From: Ereboglobus sp.
Lineage (GTDB): Bacteria > Verrucomicrobiota > Verrucomicrobiia > Opitutales > Opitutaceae
DNA: 64,000 nucleotides
Reading direction: 5' to 3'
Assembly (NCBI GenBank): GCA_029974595.1
Contig: JARKRC010000047.1
Coordinates: 19,507 to 83,506, forward strand
Shown here: piece after piece, positions 1 through 9,119 of the stretch
Position numbering within the stretch: the stretch's first letter is position 1
How the letters are laid out: every line of letters begins with the position of its first letter
Translations under genes and position numbers: made by a program
Notes under the pieces: model-generated
Seen by the model: only the letters and a program-made list of their open reading frames with translations
What the model was told of the DNA's origin: nothing
Databases searched by the model: none

Positions 1-934
1 CGTAGATGTGCGGGGCGGTGGTTTGCTGGTAACGATTGGCCTGAATGCGACCGGCGGGAGTGACGCGGACGCCGGCGGCGGCGAGGTCGAGGCCGGCGGT
101 GTTGGGCGCGCGTCCGAGGGCGTTGAAGAGGTGCGCGGCGGCGCGGGTGACGCGTTTGCTTTTGTTGAGGATAAACTCGACGCGGACACCGGTTTTTGTC
201 TTCGAGACCTTTTCGATTTTGGTGTCGGTGAAAAGTTCGACGCCTTCGTCGCGCAAGGCTTGCTGGATGACGGCGCTGGCTTCCGGCGAGTGGTCGCGGA
301 GAATGTTCGGGCTGCGCTGGATGAGGGTGACGCGGGAGCCGAGGCGGCGGAGGTATTGGGTGAGTTCGACGGCCACGATGCCGCCGCCGAGGACGATCAC
401 GCTTTTCGGGATGCGGTCGAGGTCGAGCACGTCGTCGCTCGTCCAATGCGGGGTTTCGGCGAGGCCGTGTAGTGGCGGTCTGGATACACGCGAGCCGGTG
501 GCGACGAGGATTTTTTTTGCGGAAAGCCGGGTGCGCTTGGCGTCGTCGAGCTCGACGGTGTGCGCGTCGATGAAGCGGGCGTTTGCGCGGTAGAGGTCGT
601 ATTTGCCGGAGTTCATGGCTCGGGCGCGGTAGTCGGCGAACTCGGCGATGATTTTTTTCTTTCGCGCCTGCATGGCGCGGATGTCGGGACGCGCGGCGGG
701 GATGCGTAGGCCGAAGGTTTTGCCTTTTTGCGCGAGGTGCAGGACCTCGGTCATCCAGAGAAGGGTTTTCGAGGGCATGCAGCCGCGCAGGATGCAGAGG
801 CCGCCGAGTTCGCGCGCGCCGTCAACGATGGCGACGCGTTTGTTGAATTCGTGATGCGCGACGCGGGCGGCGTTGAAGCCGGCGGAGCCGCCGCCGATGA
901 TGAGGAAGTCGTAAGAGGTGGTGGGCATGGACAT
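1..934 (-). CDS. Pyridine nucleotide-disulfide oxidoreductase (partial, C-terminus beyond the window)
   Basis: Class I flavin disulfide oxidoreductase of the dihydrolipoamide dehydrogenase/mercuric reductase superfamily, about 311 residues visible. The N-terminal FAD site GGGSAG is near residues 14-19. The redox pair is in GGLCILRGCMPSK, Cys47 and Cys52, with the CxxxxC spacing of class I enzymes. A second dinucleotide motif (VLGGGIVAVE) near residue 180 binds NAD(P)H. The dimerisation domain lies beyond position 1. Two in-frame ATGs occur, at 934 and 928; neither has a clear ribosome site. No lipoyl dehydrogenase partners (E1/E2) or mer genes are adjacent, so the substrate is open: lipoamide, glutathione-like or other disulfide. 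The family is secure, the specificity is not. Confidence 0.85.
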   Translation of the reverse strand, partial: MSMPTTSYDFLIIGGGSAGFNAARVAHHEFNKRVAIVDGARELGGLCILRGCMPSKTLLWMTEVLHLAQKGKTFGLRIPAARPDIRAMQARKKKIIAEFADYRARAMNSGKYDLYRANARFIDAHTVELDDAKRTRLSAKKILVATGSRVSRPPLHGLAETPHWTSDDVLDLDRIPKSVIVLGGGIVAVELTQYLRRLGSRVTLIQRSPNILRDHSPEASAVIQQALRDEGVELFTDTKIEKVSKTKTGVRVEFILNKSKRVTRAAAHLFNALGRAPNTAGLDLAAAGVRVTPAGRIQANRYQQTTAPHIY

Positions 935-1009
935 GGCGTGGGTGCGGTGGTGGGTGCGAGTGCGGGAGTTGTGTTTGAATGGGTGAGATGAGAGTATGGC
1001 GGAGAGGTT

Positions 1010-1262
1010 GAAATCCCAAATCCCAATTTCCAAATCCCAAAAAAATCACAAAGGACAAATTCCAAATTACAAAAGGGCGAGGCTTTGCCTCGTCACACGG
1101 GCTGGAAGCCCGTGCCACTCGATCCGGCAGGCTGGAAGCCTGCGCTACGGCGCTTCGCGCTTCGTCGGGTGTTTTTTTGTAGTTTGTATGTTGGGATTTG
1201 GAATTTTTTTGGGATTGGCGGAATCTCGCTTCGCTCGGTAGAAAATTGGGATTTGGGATTTC
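1010..1262. repeat. Intergenic inverted repeat (AAATCCC type) with nested hairpins
   Basis: The gap between the oxidoreductase and the DJ-1 gene (935-1273) holds no gene. Its outer arms are rich in AAATCCCAAA on the left and TTTGGGATTT on the right, so the whole unit can fold back on itself. Inside sit two short palindromes: one around GGCTTTGCCTCG, and one around GGCTGGAAGCC, a motif that returns near 9.65 kb and 14.06 kb. The same AAATCCC arms flank a different interior at about 50.58-50.75 kb. It looks like a non-coding, MITE-like genomic repeat. Confidence 0.75.
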
Positions 1263-1273
1263 CATTTGCGCGG

Positions 1274-1822
1274 TCACGCGCAAATGGCAGTGTGTATTTC
1301 GCGGGCTTTTTCGGGGGAGTGGAGTTTTTCGACGAGCGTGAGGGCGAAGTCGAGCGCGGTGCCTGCGCCTCGCGATGTGATGATGTTTCCGTCAACGACG
1401 ACGCGCTCGTGCATGAGCGCGCGGGGCAGCTCGGCGAGCACAGAGGTGTGGCAGGTGTGGCGGCGTCCGGCGAGGAGGCCGGCGTCGTTGAGGACGGTGG
1501 GCGCGGCGCAGATGGCCGCGAGCCAGCGGCCTGCGTCCGAGTAGGCGCGGACAAGCGCGGCGGCGCGGAGATCGGCGCGGAGATGTTTCACGCCGGGGCC
1601 GCCGGGGAGAAACAGCATGTCGGCGGGGGCGTGCGAGGTGGCGAGGTGCGCGGCGAGCGTGGTGTCGGCGTGGATGCTGATGGCGTTGCGTCCGGTGACG
1701 CGCGTGCCTTCGGAGAGCGAGGCGGTGATGACCGTGATGCCGGCGCGGCGGAGCATGTCGATCGGGGCGATGGCTTCGAGTTCCTCGAATCCTTCTGGCA
1801 ATAGTGTGAGGACTGTTGGCAT
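1274..1822 (-). CDS. DJ-1/PfpI family protein (YajL/DJ-1-like)
   Basis: 182-residue class I glutamine amidotransferase-like protein of the DJ-1 clade. PEGFEELEA near residues 9-17 carries the conserved glutamate that polarises the catalytic cysteine. The nucleophile elbow AAICAAPTVL places Cys at about residue 105, matching Cys106 of DJ-1. Family members act as oxidative-stress sensors, chaperones or glyoxalase/deglycase-type enzymes; which applies here cannot be read from sequence. The start at 1822 (MPTVLTLLPEG) is preferred because DJ-1 proteins begin directly at this first strand; an upstream in-frame ATG at 1837 would add five residues. It is divergent from the SDR gene, whose start is only about 16 bp away, so the two probably share a promoter region. 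Confidence 0.85.
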   Translation of the reverse strand: MPTVLTLLPEGFEELEAIAPIDMLRRAGITVITASLSEGTRVTGRNAISIHADTTLAAHLATSHAPADMLFLPGGPGVKHLRADLRAAALVRAYSDAGRWLAAICAAPTVLNDAGLLAGRRHTCHTSVLAELPRALMHERVVVDGNIITSRGAGTALDFALTLVEKLHSPEKAREIHTAICA

Positions 1823-1838
1823 GATGCGGGAAAACATA

Positions 1839-2729
1839 ATGGAAATGGAGAAGGTTGCACTTGGAAAGTTTGAGGGGAAATCGCTCGTGGTTTTCGGGGC
1901 CGGCTATGTGGGCGGCGCGATTGCGTGCGAGGGTGTGGCGCGGGGGATGCACGTGGCGGCATTGACACGGAATGCGGACAAGGCGCGCGAACTGGAGGCT
2001 GCGGGCGTGCGGGTTGTCGTGGCGGAACTGGCGTCGGATGCGTGGTGGCGCGAAATCGGCGGCGCGGATTTTGTCGTGAATTGCGTGAGCGCGGGAGGGC
2101 GCGGGCTGGAGGGGTATCGGCGCAGTTATGTCGACGGGATGCAATCGGTGACGGCGTGGCTGCGCGAACGCGGCGGCGCGGAGGGTTTTGTTTATACGAG
2201 CAGCACGTCGGTGTATCCGCAGTCGGGCGGCGTGGTGGTGACGGAGGAAATGGGGAATGCAGCTGCGCCGGTGGACGAGCGGACGGGCGCGCTCGTCGAG
2301 GCGGAGCGGCTGGCGCTGACGGGCGGGGCGTGCGTGCTGCGGCTTGCGGGGATTTACGGGCCGGGGCGTCATGCGCTGCTCGACCAGTTGCGCGCGGGGG
2401 CGCGTGTGCTGCCGGGACATGGCGGAGGGAGGCTCAATCTCATCCATCGCGACGATGCGGTGGCGGCGATTTGGGCGGTGCTGGAATGTGGCGGCGCGGG
2501 CGGGGAGGTTTTCAACGTGTGCGACGATGGCGCGGCTTCGCGCGGCCAGGTGGTGCGATGGCTGGCGGAAAAAACCGGCGTGGCGGCGCCGGTGTTTTCG
2601 GGCGAGGGAGCGCGCGGGACGCTCGATCGCGCGATCAGCAATGCAAAAATAAAAACGCGGACGGGATGGCGTCCGCGCTTTGCGAATTTTCGCGAGGGTT
2701 ACGAGGCGATGTCCGATGCAGGCGCCTAG
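1839..2729 (+). CDS. NAD(P)-dependent epimerase/SDR family protein
   Basis: 296-residue extended short-chain dehydrogenase. The Rossmann glycine motif VVFGAGYVGG is at residues 17-26. The YTSSTSVYP stretch carries the Ser/Tyr catalytic region, and a NLIHRDDAV segment resembles the substrate-domain motif of UDP-sugar epimerase and YeeZ-like proteins. At under 300 residues it resembles YeeZ/GalE-like predicted epimerases rather than a full-length nucleotide-sugar enzyme. The start could also be 1824 or 1845. The coding strand is notably G-rich. The last codons overlap the 3' end of the convergent ilvE by 4 bp. The substrate is unknown. Confidence 0.8.
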   Translation: MEMEKVALGKFEGKSLVVFGAGYVGGAIACEGVARGMHVAALTRNADKARELEAAGVRVVVAELASDAWWREIGGADFVVNCVSAGGRGLEGYRRSYVDGMQSVTAWLRERGGAEGFVYTSSTSVYPQSGGVVVTEEMGNAAAPVDERTGALVEAERLALTGGACVLRLAGIYGPGRHALLDQLRAGARVLPGHGGGRLNLIHRDDAVAAIWAVLECGGAGGEVFNVCDDGAASRGQVVRWLAEKTGVAAPVFSGEGARGTLDRAISNAKIKTRTGWRPRFANFREGYEAMSDAGA

Positions 2730-3592
2730 ATTTTCGTGCCTTCGGTGACGACGCGGCGGCGGAAATCCTCGAGCACTTTCTGGAAGATCGGGCCGGGTTT
2801 GCCGCTGCCGACTTCGCGGCCGTCGAGCTTCACCACGGGGACGGTCTCGGCGGCGGTGCCGGTGAGGAAGGCTTCGTCGGCGTTCCAAATGTCGTAGCGG
2901 GTGAGGTTTTCCTCGCGGATGGGCACGCCGATGGATTTGGCGACGTCGAAAATCGCGCCGCGGGTGATGCCCTTGAGCGCGCCCTGCGAGGCGGCGGGCG
3001 TGAGGAGGACGCCCTTGTGGACGATGAAGATATTGTCGCCGGTGCACTCGGCCACGTAGCCCTGATCGTTGAGCATGATGGCCTCCTGCACGCCGGACTG
3101 GCGGGCCTCGATCTTGGCGAGGATGTTGTTGAGGTAGTTGAGCGACTTGATCGCGGGGCTGAACGCGGCGGCGTTCACGCGGCGGGTGGGCACGGTGACG
3201 ATGTCGAGCCCCTTGGTGTAGTATTCCGGCGGATACAGGTTGATCTTGTCGGCGATGATGAAGATGGACGGCACGGGGCAGAGCCAGGGCGAGAGGCCGA
3301 GGTCACCGACGCCGCGCGTGACGACGAGGCGGATGTAGCCGTCCTTGAGATTGTTTTGGCGGCAGGTTTCGCAGGTGGCGTCGGAGATTTCCTTGCGGCT
3401 CCAGGGCATCTTGAGGAGGAGCGCCTTGGCGGAGTATTCGAGGCGCTCAAGGTGCTCTTCGAGACGGAACACGTTTCCCGAGTAGAGGCGGATGCCCTCA
3501 AAGATGCCGTCGCCATAAAGGAGGCCGTGGTCGAACACGGAGATTTTGGCGTCTGCTTTTTCTACGAATTGTCCGTCGAGATAGATTTTCAT
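2726..3592 (-). CDS. ilvE: Branched-chain amino acid aminotransferase
   Basis: 288-residue fold-type IV PLP aminotransferase that transfers the amino group between glutamate and the branched-chain 2-oxo acids, the last step of Leu/Ile/Val synthesis. Recognisable blocks are an N-terminal VFDHGLLYGDGIFEG, the PLP-lysine block FSPAIKSLNYLNN and the cofactor-phosphate block ECTGDNIFIV. Length and block order fit bacterial IlvE; D-amino-acid aminotransferase and aminodeoxychorismate lyase are relatives, but the YLNNILAK context favours IlvE. It stands alone, without other ilv genes nearby, and converges on the SDR gene with a 4-bp overlap of stop regions. Confidence 0.88.
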   Translation of the reverse strand: MKIYLDGQFVEKADAKISVFDHGLLYGDGIFEGIRLYSGNVFRLEEHLERLEYSAKALLLKMPWSRKEISDATCETCRQNNLKDGYIRLVVTRGVGDLGLSPWLCPVPSIFIIADKINLYPPEYYTKGLDIVTVPTRRVNAAAFSPAIKSLNYLNNILAKIEARQSGVQEAIMLNDQGYVAECTGDNIFIVHKGVLLTPAASQGALKGITRGAIFDVAKSIGVPIREENLTRYDIWNADEAFLTGTAAETVPVVKLDGREVGSGKPGPIFQKVLEDFRRRVVTEGTKI

Positions 3593-3714
3593 GGTAAAGG
3601 CTCAGGGGATGCACGGTAGGGAATGCGGGAGCGGCTTGTCGAGTCTGCGAAATGGCCCGGCGCGCGGCGGAGAACCCTTGACGGTTCCGCGTCCCACGGC
3701 GTGAATGGCGGCGC

Positions 3715-5166
3715 ATGATGCCAAGCGTGCTCATTGTCGATGACGAGAAAAACACTCGCGAAGGTCTCCAGCAGGCGCTGGAGGACAGCTACGACGTGTC
3801 CATCGCGAGCAATGCCGACGAGGCGTTCAACCTCATGGATGCGCAGGAGTTCGAGGTGGTGCTCACCGACCTGCGGATGCCCGGCGGGAGAAACGGCCTG
3901 CGCGTGATCGACCGCGCGCTCGCGCTGCCGAACAAGCCGGCGGTCATCATGATGACGGCATACGGGAGCATCGAGACGGCGGTCGAGGCGATGAAGCGCG
4001 GCGCGGTGGATTTCCTTACAAAACCCGTCAACATCGAGCGGCTCGAAATGCTCATCCAGCGCGCGCTGAAAACAAAGACGCTCGAAGTCGAGGTGCGGCA
4101 ATTGCACGAGCGGCTGGACGACAAATTCAATTTCGACGGCATCATCGGAAACTCGCAGGCGCTTCGCGACGTGCTGGGCCGCGTGCGGCTCGTCGCGCCC
4201 TCGAAGGCGACTATTTTGATCGAAGGCGAGTCGGGCACGGGCAAGGAGCTCGTGGCGCAGGCGATTCATCAGGCGAGCCCTCGTGTGCGCGGGCCGTTCG
4301 TGGCGGTGCATTGCGCGGCGCTCTCGGAAAACCTGCTCGAAAGCGAAATCTTCGGCCACGAGCGCGGCGCGTTCACCGGCGCGACCGAGCGGCGCGTGGG
4401 ACGCTTCGAGGCGGCGGACGGCGGCACGCTTTTCCTCGACGAGATCGGCGAGATTTCGCAAAGCACGCAAGTGAAGCTCCTGCGGTTTCTCGAAACAAAA
4501 ACCATCGAGCGCGTCGGCGGCACGAAACCGATTCCGCTCGACGTGCGCCTCGTCGCCGCGACGAACCGCTCGCTGGAGAAGCTCGTGATCGAGGGAAAAT
4601 TCCGCGAGGATTTGTTTTTCCGCCTCAATGTCGTCCGTATCACCATGCCGCCGCTGCGCGCGCGCACGGAGGACATCCCGCAGTTGCTGGCCCACTACAT
4701 CAAACAATTCAGCAAGGAAAACAAGACGCCGCCGCTCACCGTGGAGCCGGGCGCGATGCGGTATTTGCAGGCGTATCCGTGGCCGGGAAACATTCGCGAG
4801 CTGCGCAATTTCTGCGAGAACGCCGTCGTGCTCCGGCGCGGTGGAAAACTCACCGAGTTCGACCTCGAGCCGCGTTTTCGCGGAGAGTTGAAGACGGCGC
4901 TGCCCGCGCTGCCTTCCGGCGCGCATTCCGAGGCGATGGCAGACGCGGCTTCCCACGATGGCGGCGGCGCGCTCCCGCCGGTCGCGCCGCGAGCCGCCGC
5001 GCCGAGCATGTATTCCGTGGAGGAAAACGAAAAGCGGCTCCTGCGCGAAGCGTTGATAAAGGCGCGCGGAAACCGCACGCGCGCGGCCGAGTTGATGGGC
5101 ATCAGCAGGCGCACGCTCCACCGCAAGCTGCTCCAGTGGCCCGATCTCGACGTGCTCGACAAGTGA
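3715..5166 (+). CDS. Sigma-54-dependent response regulator (NtrC family)
   Basis: 483 residues in the canonical three-domain order. The receiver domain (1-120) has the acidic pair DDE, phospho-acceptor Asp52 in LTDLRMPGG and conserved Lys103. The AAA+ domain (about 140-380) has Walker A GESGTGKE at 171-178, the sigma-54-contacting GAFTGA loop at 218-223 and Walker B LFLDEIGE. A C-terminal Fis-type helix-turn-helix is recognisable in RTRAAELMGISRRTLHRKL. It should bind upstream enhancers and drive open-complex formation by RpoN holoenzyme after phosphorylation. No histidine kinase is adjacent, so the cognate signal is unknown. The following membrane-protein gene starts about 50 bp downstream on the same strand. 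Confidence 0.93.
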   Translation: MMPSVLIVDDEKNTREGLQQALEDSYDVSIASNADEAFNLMDAQEFEVVLTDLRMPGGRNGLRVIDRALALPNKPAVIMMTAYGSIETAVEAMKRGAVDFLTKPVNIERLEMLIQRALKTKTLEVEVRQLHERLDDKFNFDGIIGNSQALRDVLGRVRLVAPSKATILIEGESGTGKELVAQAIHQASPRVRGPFVAVHCAALSENLLESEIFGHERGAFTGATERRVGRFEAADGGTLFLDEIGEISQSTQVKLLRFLETKTIERVGGTKPIPLDVRLVAATNRSLEKLVIEGKFREDLFFRLNVVRITMPPLRARTEDIPQLLAHYIKQFSKENKTPPLTVEPGAMRYLQAYPWPGNIRELRNFCENAVVLRRGGKLTEFDLEPRFRGELKTALPALPSGAHSEAMADAASHDGGGALPPVAPRAAAPSMYSVEENEKRLLREALIKARGNRTRAAELMGISRRTLHRKLLQWPDLDVLDK

Positions 5167-5216
5167 GGAGCGGAAAAAACTCGCCCTCCGAACGCCGAAA
5201 CTTTCCCGATAAAACA

Positions 5217-6974
5217 ATGAGCACGCATCCAAAACGTTCGCTCCAGGAATGGGTGCATTGGTTCGAGGTTGGCGACGGTTCGCGACGGCTGGGCGTCGCG
5301 GCGCTGGCGGCGGCGGCGCTGCTGGTGTCATGCTTTTTTGGATACAAACTGTTTCGCGGGCCGCTGACGGAGGTGACGATGGCGCAGGCCGTCACGGGCC
5401 GGCAGGTCGCGGAGGGCGCGGGCTTCACGACGCTCGTGAATTATCCGCAGTCGTTTGCGTGGGCGCAGGAAAGGGCCGCGCGCGGAAAACCCGTCGATGT
5501 GACGCGGCCCCTGCCGGAGCTGCACCAGCCGCCCCTGTATGCGGCGGCGGTCGCGGCGGCGCATTGGGCGCTGCCGGCGCGCAGGCTGGGCGCGGACAAT
5601 GTGCTGCTCGCGCTGAATGTCGCGCTGCTGTGGTGCGCGGCGATGCAGGCGTTTTTTCTGGCGCGTGCTTTTTTCGGCGGACTCGGCGGCGTGATCGCGC
5701 TGGCGGGCGTCTTGCTGTCGGCTCCGATCTGGGCGGCGACCGTGGCGGTGAACGGCGCGGCGCTGACGATGGTGCTGTGGCTGGCGTTGTTTCAATGTGT
5801 GCTGCGGACCGAGGCGCGGCCCGAAGAAAATGACGGGCCGGCGCGGCGTGTTCCTGGGCGTCGCGTTTTTGCTTGGGCGGCTGCGGCGGGCGGCGTGTGC
5901 GGGCTGTTGTTTTTGAGCGATTACGCGACGTTTGTCGCGCTGCCGCTTTTGTGCGCGGTCATGTGGAGGCGCGTGCGAAACGGAAAAGCGGTGGTGCTCG
6001 CGGCGTCGGCTTTTGTGCTGGTGGCCGGGCCGTGGATGATGCGCAACGTCGCGCTGACGGGCAATCCGGTCGCGTTTGCCTGGCAGGGGCTCGCATTGAA
6101 GGCGGGAGACCCGACGGCGGAGCCTTCCGTGCAGCGCGCGCTGTTTTCGACGGATGCGCCTGCGTTTGACGCGAGGAAAATCGCGAACAAGGCGCTGACG
6201 AGTTTGCAACGCGGCACCGGCGAATGGCTGTGGTCGGGAGGCGGAATTTTTTTCACGGCGTTTTTTGTCGCGGGCTTCGCATACCGGTTTCGCGACGCGC
6301 GGGCGAACCGCCTGCGCTGGCTGGCGGCGGGGCTGCTCGCGTGCGTGGCGCTGTCGCAGGCGTTTTTTGATTCGGGCGAGGGCGAGCGCGCGGCGTGGCT
6401 GTGCCTTGCCCCGCTGGTGATTGTTTTTGGCGCGGGATTTTTCCTCGTGCTGGCGAGGAGCAACGCCGCGCTTGAGACGCGCGTGCTCCCGGCGGCGTTG
6501 GCGCTGCTCGCGGCGCAGGCGATTCCGCTGGCGCGCGATGTGATGGAGCCGCGCGGCGCGCGCGCCTACAATTATCCGCCGTATTTGCCGGCGTTGTTTT
6601 CGGGCATCGGGCAAAAACTGTCGGAGGGGCGCGCGGAGCCGGTTTCATGGATGGCCGATGTGCCGGCGGGCGCGGCGTGGTATGCCGGACAGCGTGTGTG
6701 GGCGCGGCCCGCGACGATGGAAGGCTTCAGGCAGGTGTCGCGCTGGCAGCCGGTGCGCGCGTTGGTGCTGACGCCGGAGACGCTGGCGAGGCCGTTTTTC
6801 GGGGAGCTGGCAAAAACGCCGGATGCGAAAGGTGCGGACGATGAGTGGGCCGCCGTTTATCGCGGGCTGGCGGAGGGGCGTTTGCCGCAGGGTTTTCCAT
6901 TGAACGTGCCGGTGCGGATCGCGCTGGATTTTTATGTGCTCATCGATTCGGGGACGGCGCGGAGAGGGCCGTGA
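5217..6974 (+). CDS. Polytopic membrane protein, possible GT39/PMT-like glycosyltransferase
   Basis: 585 residues with about nine to ten hydrophobic segments, the first near residues 28-45 (LAAAALLVSCFFGYKLF). After the first segment comes a soluble loop with the Q-x-F-A-W and LPELHQPPLY features common in dolichyl-phosphate-mannose-type (GT-C fold) transferases. The C-terminal quarter is soluble and probably periplasmic. This architecture fits undecaprenyl-phosphate-sugar-dependent GT39-like enzymes, but no decisive acidic catalytic motif was identified, so only a membrane GT-C candidate is proposed. The ATG at 5217 was chosen because it starts just before the first membrane segment; the frame is open far upstream only because it shadows the regulator gene. 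Confidence 0.6.
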   Translation: MSTHPKRSLQEWVHWFEVGDGSRRLGVAALAAAALLVSCFFGYKLFRGPLTEVTMAQAVTGRQVAEGAGFTTLVNYPQSFAWAQERAARGKPVDVTRPLPELHQPPLYAAAVAAAHWALPARRLGADNVLLALNVALLWCAAMQAFFLARAFFGGLGGVIALAGVLLSAPIWAATVAVNGAALTMVLWLALFQCVLRTEARPEENDGPARRVPGRRVFAWAAAAGGVCGLLFLSDYATFVALPLLCAVMWRRVRNGKAVVLAASAFVLVAGPWMMRNVALTGNPVAFAWQGLALKAGDPTAEPSVQRALFSTDAPAFDARKIANKALTSLQRGTGEWLWSGGGIFFTAFFVAGFAYRFRDARANRLRWLAAGLLACVALSQAFFDSGEGERAAWLCLAPLVIVFGAGFFLVLARSNAALETRVLPAALALLAAQAIPLARDVMEPRGARAYNYPPYLPALFSGIGQKLSEGRAEPVSWMADVPAGAAWYAGQRVWARPATMEGFRQVSRWQPVRALVLTPETLARPFFGELAKTPDAKGADDEWAAVYRGLAEGRLPQGFPLNVPVRIALDFYVLIDSGTARRGP

Positions 6975-7048
6975 CGGAGGCCGCGGAAAATTAAGGCGTT
7001 GATTGGAAATGCGGGCCGTCCTTATCTTCGCCGCTCTCTTTTGACCTG

Positions 7049-8242
7049 ATGAAAAAGCTCCCGCTTCCATTCGCATTCTGCGTCTGCGCGCTGGCCGGCA
7101 TGAATGCGGCGCGCGCGGTTTACGCGCCGATTCCCGAGGTGGAGCAGGGGAGGCTGCTGACGGTTTACCTGGCAGCGGGCCAGTATTACGACACGAACAT
7201 CTTCGGCGCGGCGCGAGGCGGAATCGAGAGCATGGTGTTCCAGGCGCAGCCGACGATCGTCGCGAATATCTCGGCGGCCGACCAGACGCTCGTGGCGGCG
7301 AGCTACCAGCTCTCGGCGGATTATTTCGACAACAGGCCGGGGGATCATTTTTTGATGAGCCATTCGCTGAGCGCGCGGCTGGCGCACACGTTTTCGTCGC
7401 GGTTCGAAATGGAAATCAGCGATTCCTACCAGATCGTGAAGAATCCCGAGTCGCTGCTGCCGGGCATCGGGGGCGTGGTGAATCCCGACCAGTCTTACAA
7501 CTACAACCAGTTTGACGGAAAATTGTTTTACAGCGTGAGCAATCGCGTGGGGTTGCGGGGCAAGGCGCGCGCGATTGATTTCGCCTACGACAATCCCTAC
7601 CTGAGCGACGGACTGGATCGCGCCGAATACATCGCGGGCATCGAGGCGGTGCGCATGTCGCGGGCAAATTTGCAAGTGTCCGCCGAATACCGTTATCACA
7701 CGATTCGCTACGATCACGGCGGGGCGATCAAGGATAAGGACTCGCATTGCCTGTTTGCGGGCGCGGATTACGCGGTCACAAAAAACACGGCCTACACGGC
7801 GCGGCTGGGCGTGGAGGCGCTGCTGCGGCGCGGCGCGAGCGACTCGGCGCTGCCTTACGTGGAACTAGGCGTGAAGCACGATTACCGCGATCGGAGTTTT
7901 GTATCGGCGGGCTACACGTTTTCGACGGAGGAGACGTCGGATGCGTATGCTTACACGGGCATGTATTCGCACCGGTTTTTTGCGAATGTGCAGCATGCGC
8001 TGAACCCGCAGTTCATGCTGTCGGGCATCGCGGACTGGACGCCGTCGCGGTTGAACGGACGGAGAGGCGTCGCGCGCGCCATCAACGAATGGAATCTCAA
8101 GCTCGGAACCGCGCTGACCTGCACAATCGCGGACAAGTGGTCCGTGTCGCTGACGTGCGATTACGATTACGTGAAATCCGACGATCCGGGGCGCAATCTG
8201 GAGCGGGTGCGCACCGGCCTGCGCGCGCGATGGGTGTTTTAG
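7049..8242 (+). CDS. Outer-membrane beta-barrel protein
   Basis: 397 residues with a clear signal peptide (about 1-24, hydrophobic core LPFAFCVCALAGMNA and an ARA-type cleavage site). The mature part alternates polar and hydrophobic residues with many Tyr/Arg/Asp, typical of transmembrane beta strands. It ends in RARWVF, the C-terminal aromatic signature recognised by the BAM machinery. This fits the putative beta-barrel porin 2 (BBP2-type) class often linked to exopolysaccharide loci. Its proximity to the GT-C-like membrane protein upstream (74 bp gap) suggests cell-surface polysaccharide work, but that is inference. Confidence 0.75.
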   Translation: MKKLPLPFAFCVCALAGMNAARAVYAPIPEVEQGRLLTVYLAAGQYYDTNIFGAARGGIESMVFQAQPTIVANISAADQTLVAASYQLSADYFDNRPGDHFLMSHSLSARLAHTFSSRFEMEISDSYQIVKNPESLLPGIGGVVNPDQSYNYNQFDGKLFYSVSNRVGLRGKARAIDFAYDNPYLSDGLDRAEYIAGIEAVRMSRANLQVSAEYRYHTIRYDHGGAIKDKDSHCLFAGADYAVTKNTAYTARLGVEALLRRGASDSALPYVELGVKHDYRDRSFVSAGYTFSTEETSDAYAYTGMYSHRFFANVQHALNPQFMLSGIADWTPSRLNGRRGVARAINEWNLKLGTALTCTIADKWSVSLTCDYDYVKSDDPGRNLERVRTGLRARWVF

Positions 8243-8260
8243 GAAAAGCAGCGGATAAGA

Positions 8261-8372
8261 AGTAGCGAGTAGCGAGTAGTGAGTAGCGGGTAGCGAGTAG
8301 GAAGGCAGGGTGACGTGATCGGGCATGCGCAGATTTTTCTACTCGCTACTCACTACTCGCTACCCGCTACTC
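8261..8372. repeat. Short-period repeat arranged as a long inverted repeat
   Basis: Left arm 8261-8300 is made of near-identical AGTAGCGAGT/AGTAGTGAGT/AGTAGCGGGT units; right arm 8339-8372 is its reverse complement. The centre is about 38 bp of unique sequence. The RNA could form a very strong hairpin between the barrel gene and ung, possibly acting as a terminator, though no T-run follows. Similar simple-motif fold-backs occur near 22.24, 48.69 and 59.07 kb. Confidence 0.8.
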
Positions 8373-8379
8373 TTGCCCC

Positions 8380-9096
8380 ATGCTTCCTGAAATTCCAACG
8401 AACTGGCGCGGCGCGCTCGGCGATGTTTCGCGGGAGCGGTGGTATCGGGCGCTGGATGCGTTTCTCGACGGCGAGGTCGCCGCGGGACACCGGATTTTGC
8501 CCGTGCGCGAAAATGTGTTCAACGCGCTGCGCTTCACGCCGCCCGCAGCCGTGAGGGTCGTGCTGCTCGGCCAGGATCCGTATCCGACGCCGGGCCATGC
8601 GCACGGGCTTTGCTTTTCGGTGAGGCCGGACGTGCGCCCGCTGCCGCGCTCGCTGAACAATATCTACAAGGAATTGCGCGCGGACTTGGGCGGGGCGGCG
8701 TTTCCGATGCCCGCGCATGGCTGTCTGGAGAGCTGGGCGCGGCAGGGCGTGCTGATGCTGAACACGGTGATGACGGTGCGCGCGGGCGAGGCAAACTCGC
8801 ACCAGCGGCGCGGCTGGGAGGTTTTCACGGACCGCGTGATTGCGGCGGTTGATGCGCTGCCGGAGACGGTGGTGTTTGTGCTCTGGGGAAACCAGGCGCG
8901 CGCGAAGCGCAAACTCGTCACGGGCGCGCAGCACCGCATCGTGGAAACGGCGCATCCCTCGCCGCTGTCGGCGCGGCTGTTTTTCGGCTGCCGCTGTTTC
9001 TCGGCGGTAAACCGCCATCTCGTGGAGGCGGGGCGCGGCGAAATCGACTGGCGCGTGCCGGACGCGGCAAGCGAGGATTTGCTTCCGGGGTTTTAA
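8380..9096 (+). CDS. ung: Uracil-DNA glycosylase, family 1
   Basis: 238-residue base-excision repair enzyme removing uracil from DNA. The water-activating motif GQDPYPTPGHAHG (about residues 64-76) and the leucine-loop motif HPSPLSA are both intact, and the uracil-binding region LLNT-equivalent is present as LMLNTVMTVR. Length matches family 1 Ung (about 220-240). The ATG at 8380 lies directly after the inverted repeat, so the 5' leader is dominated by that hairpin. The following dciA-like gene starts 24 bp downstream, suggesting co-transcription of two DNA-metabolism genes. Confidence 0.95.
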   Translation: MLPEIPTNWRGALGDVSRERWYRALDAFLDGEVAAGHRILPVRENVFNALRFTPPAAVRVVLLGQDPYPTPGHAHGLCFSVRPDVRPLPRSLNNIYKELRADLGGAAFPMPAHGCLESWARQGVLMLNTVMTVRAGEANSHQRRGWEVFTDRVIAAVDALPETVVFVLWGNQARAKRKLVTGAQHRIVETAHPSPLSARLFFGCRCFSAVNRHLVEAGRGEIDWRVPDAASEDLLPGF

Positions 9097-9119
9097 TGTG
9101 CGTGAAATGACGGTGTCAC

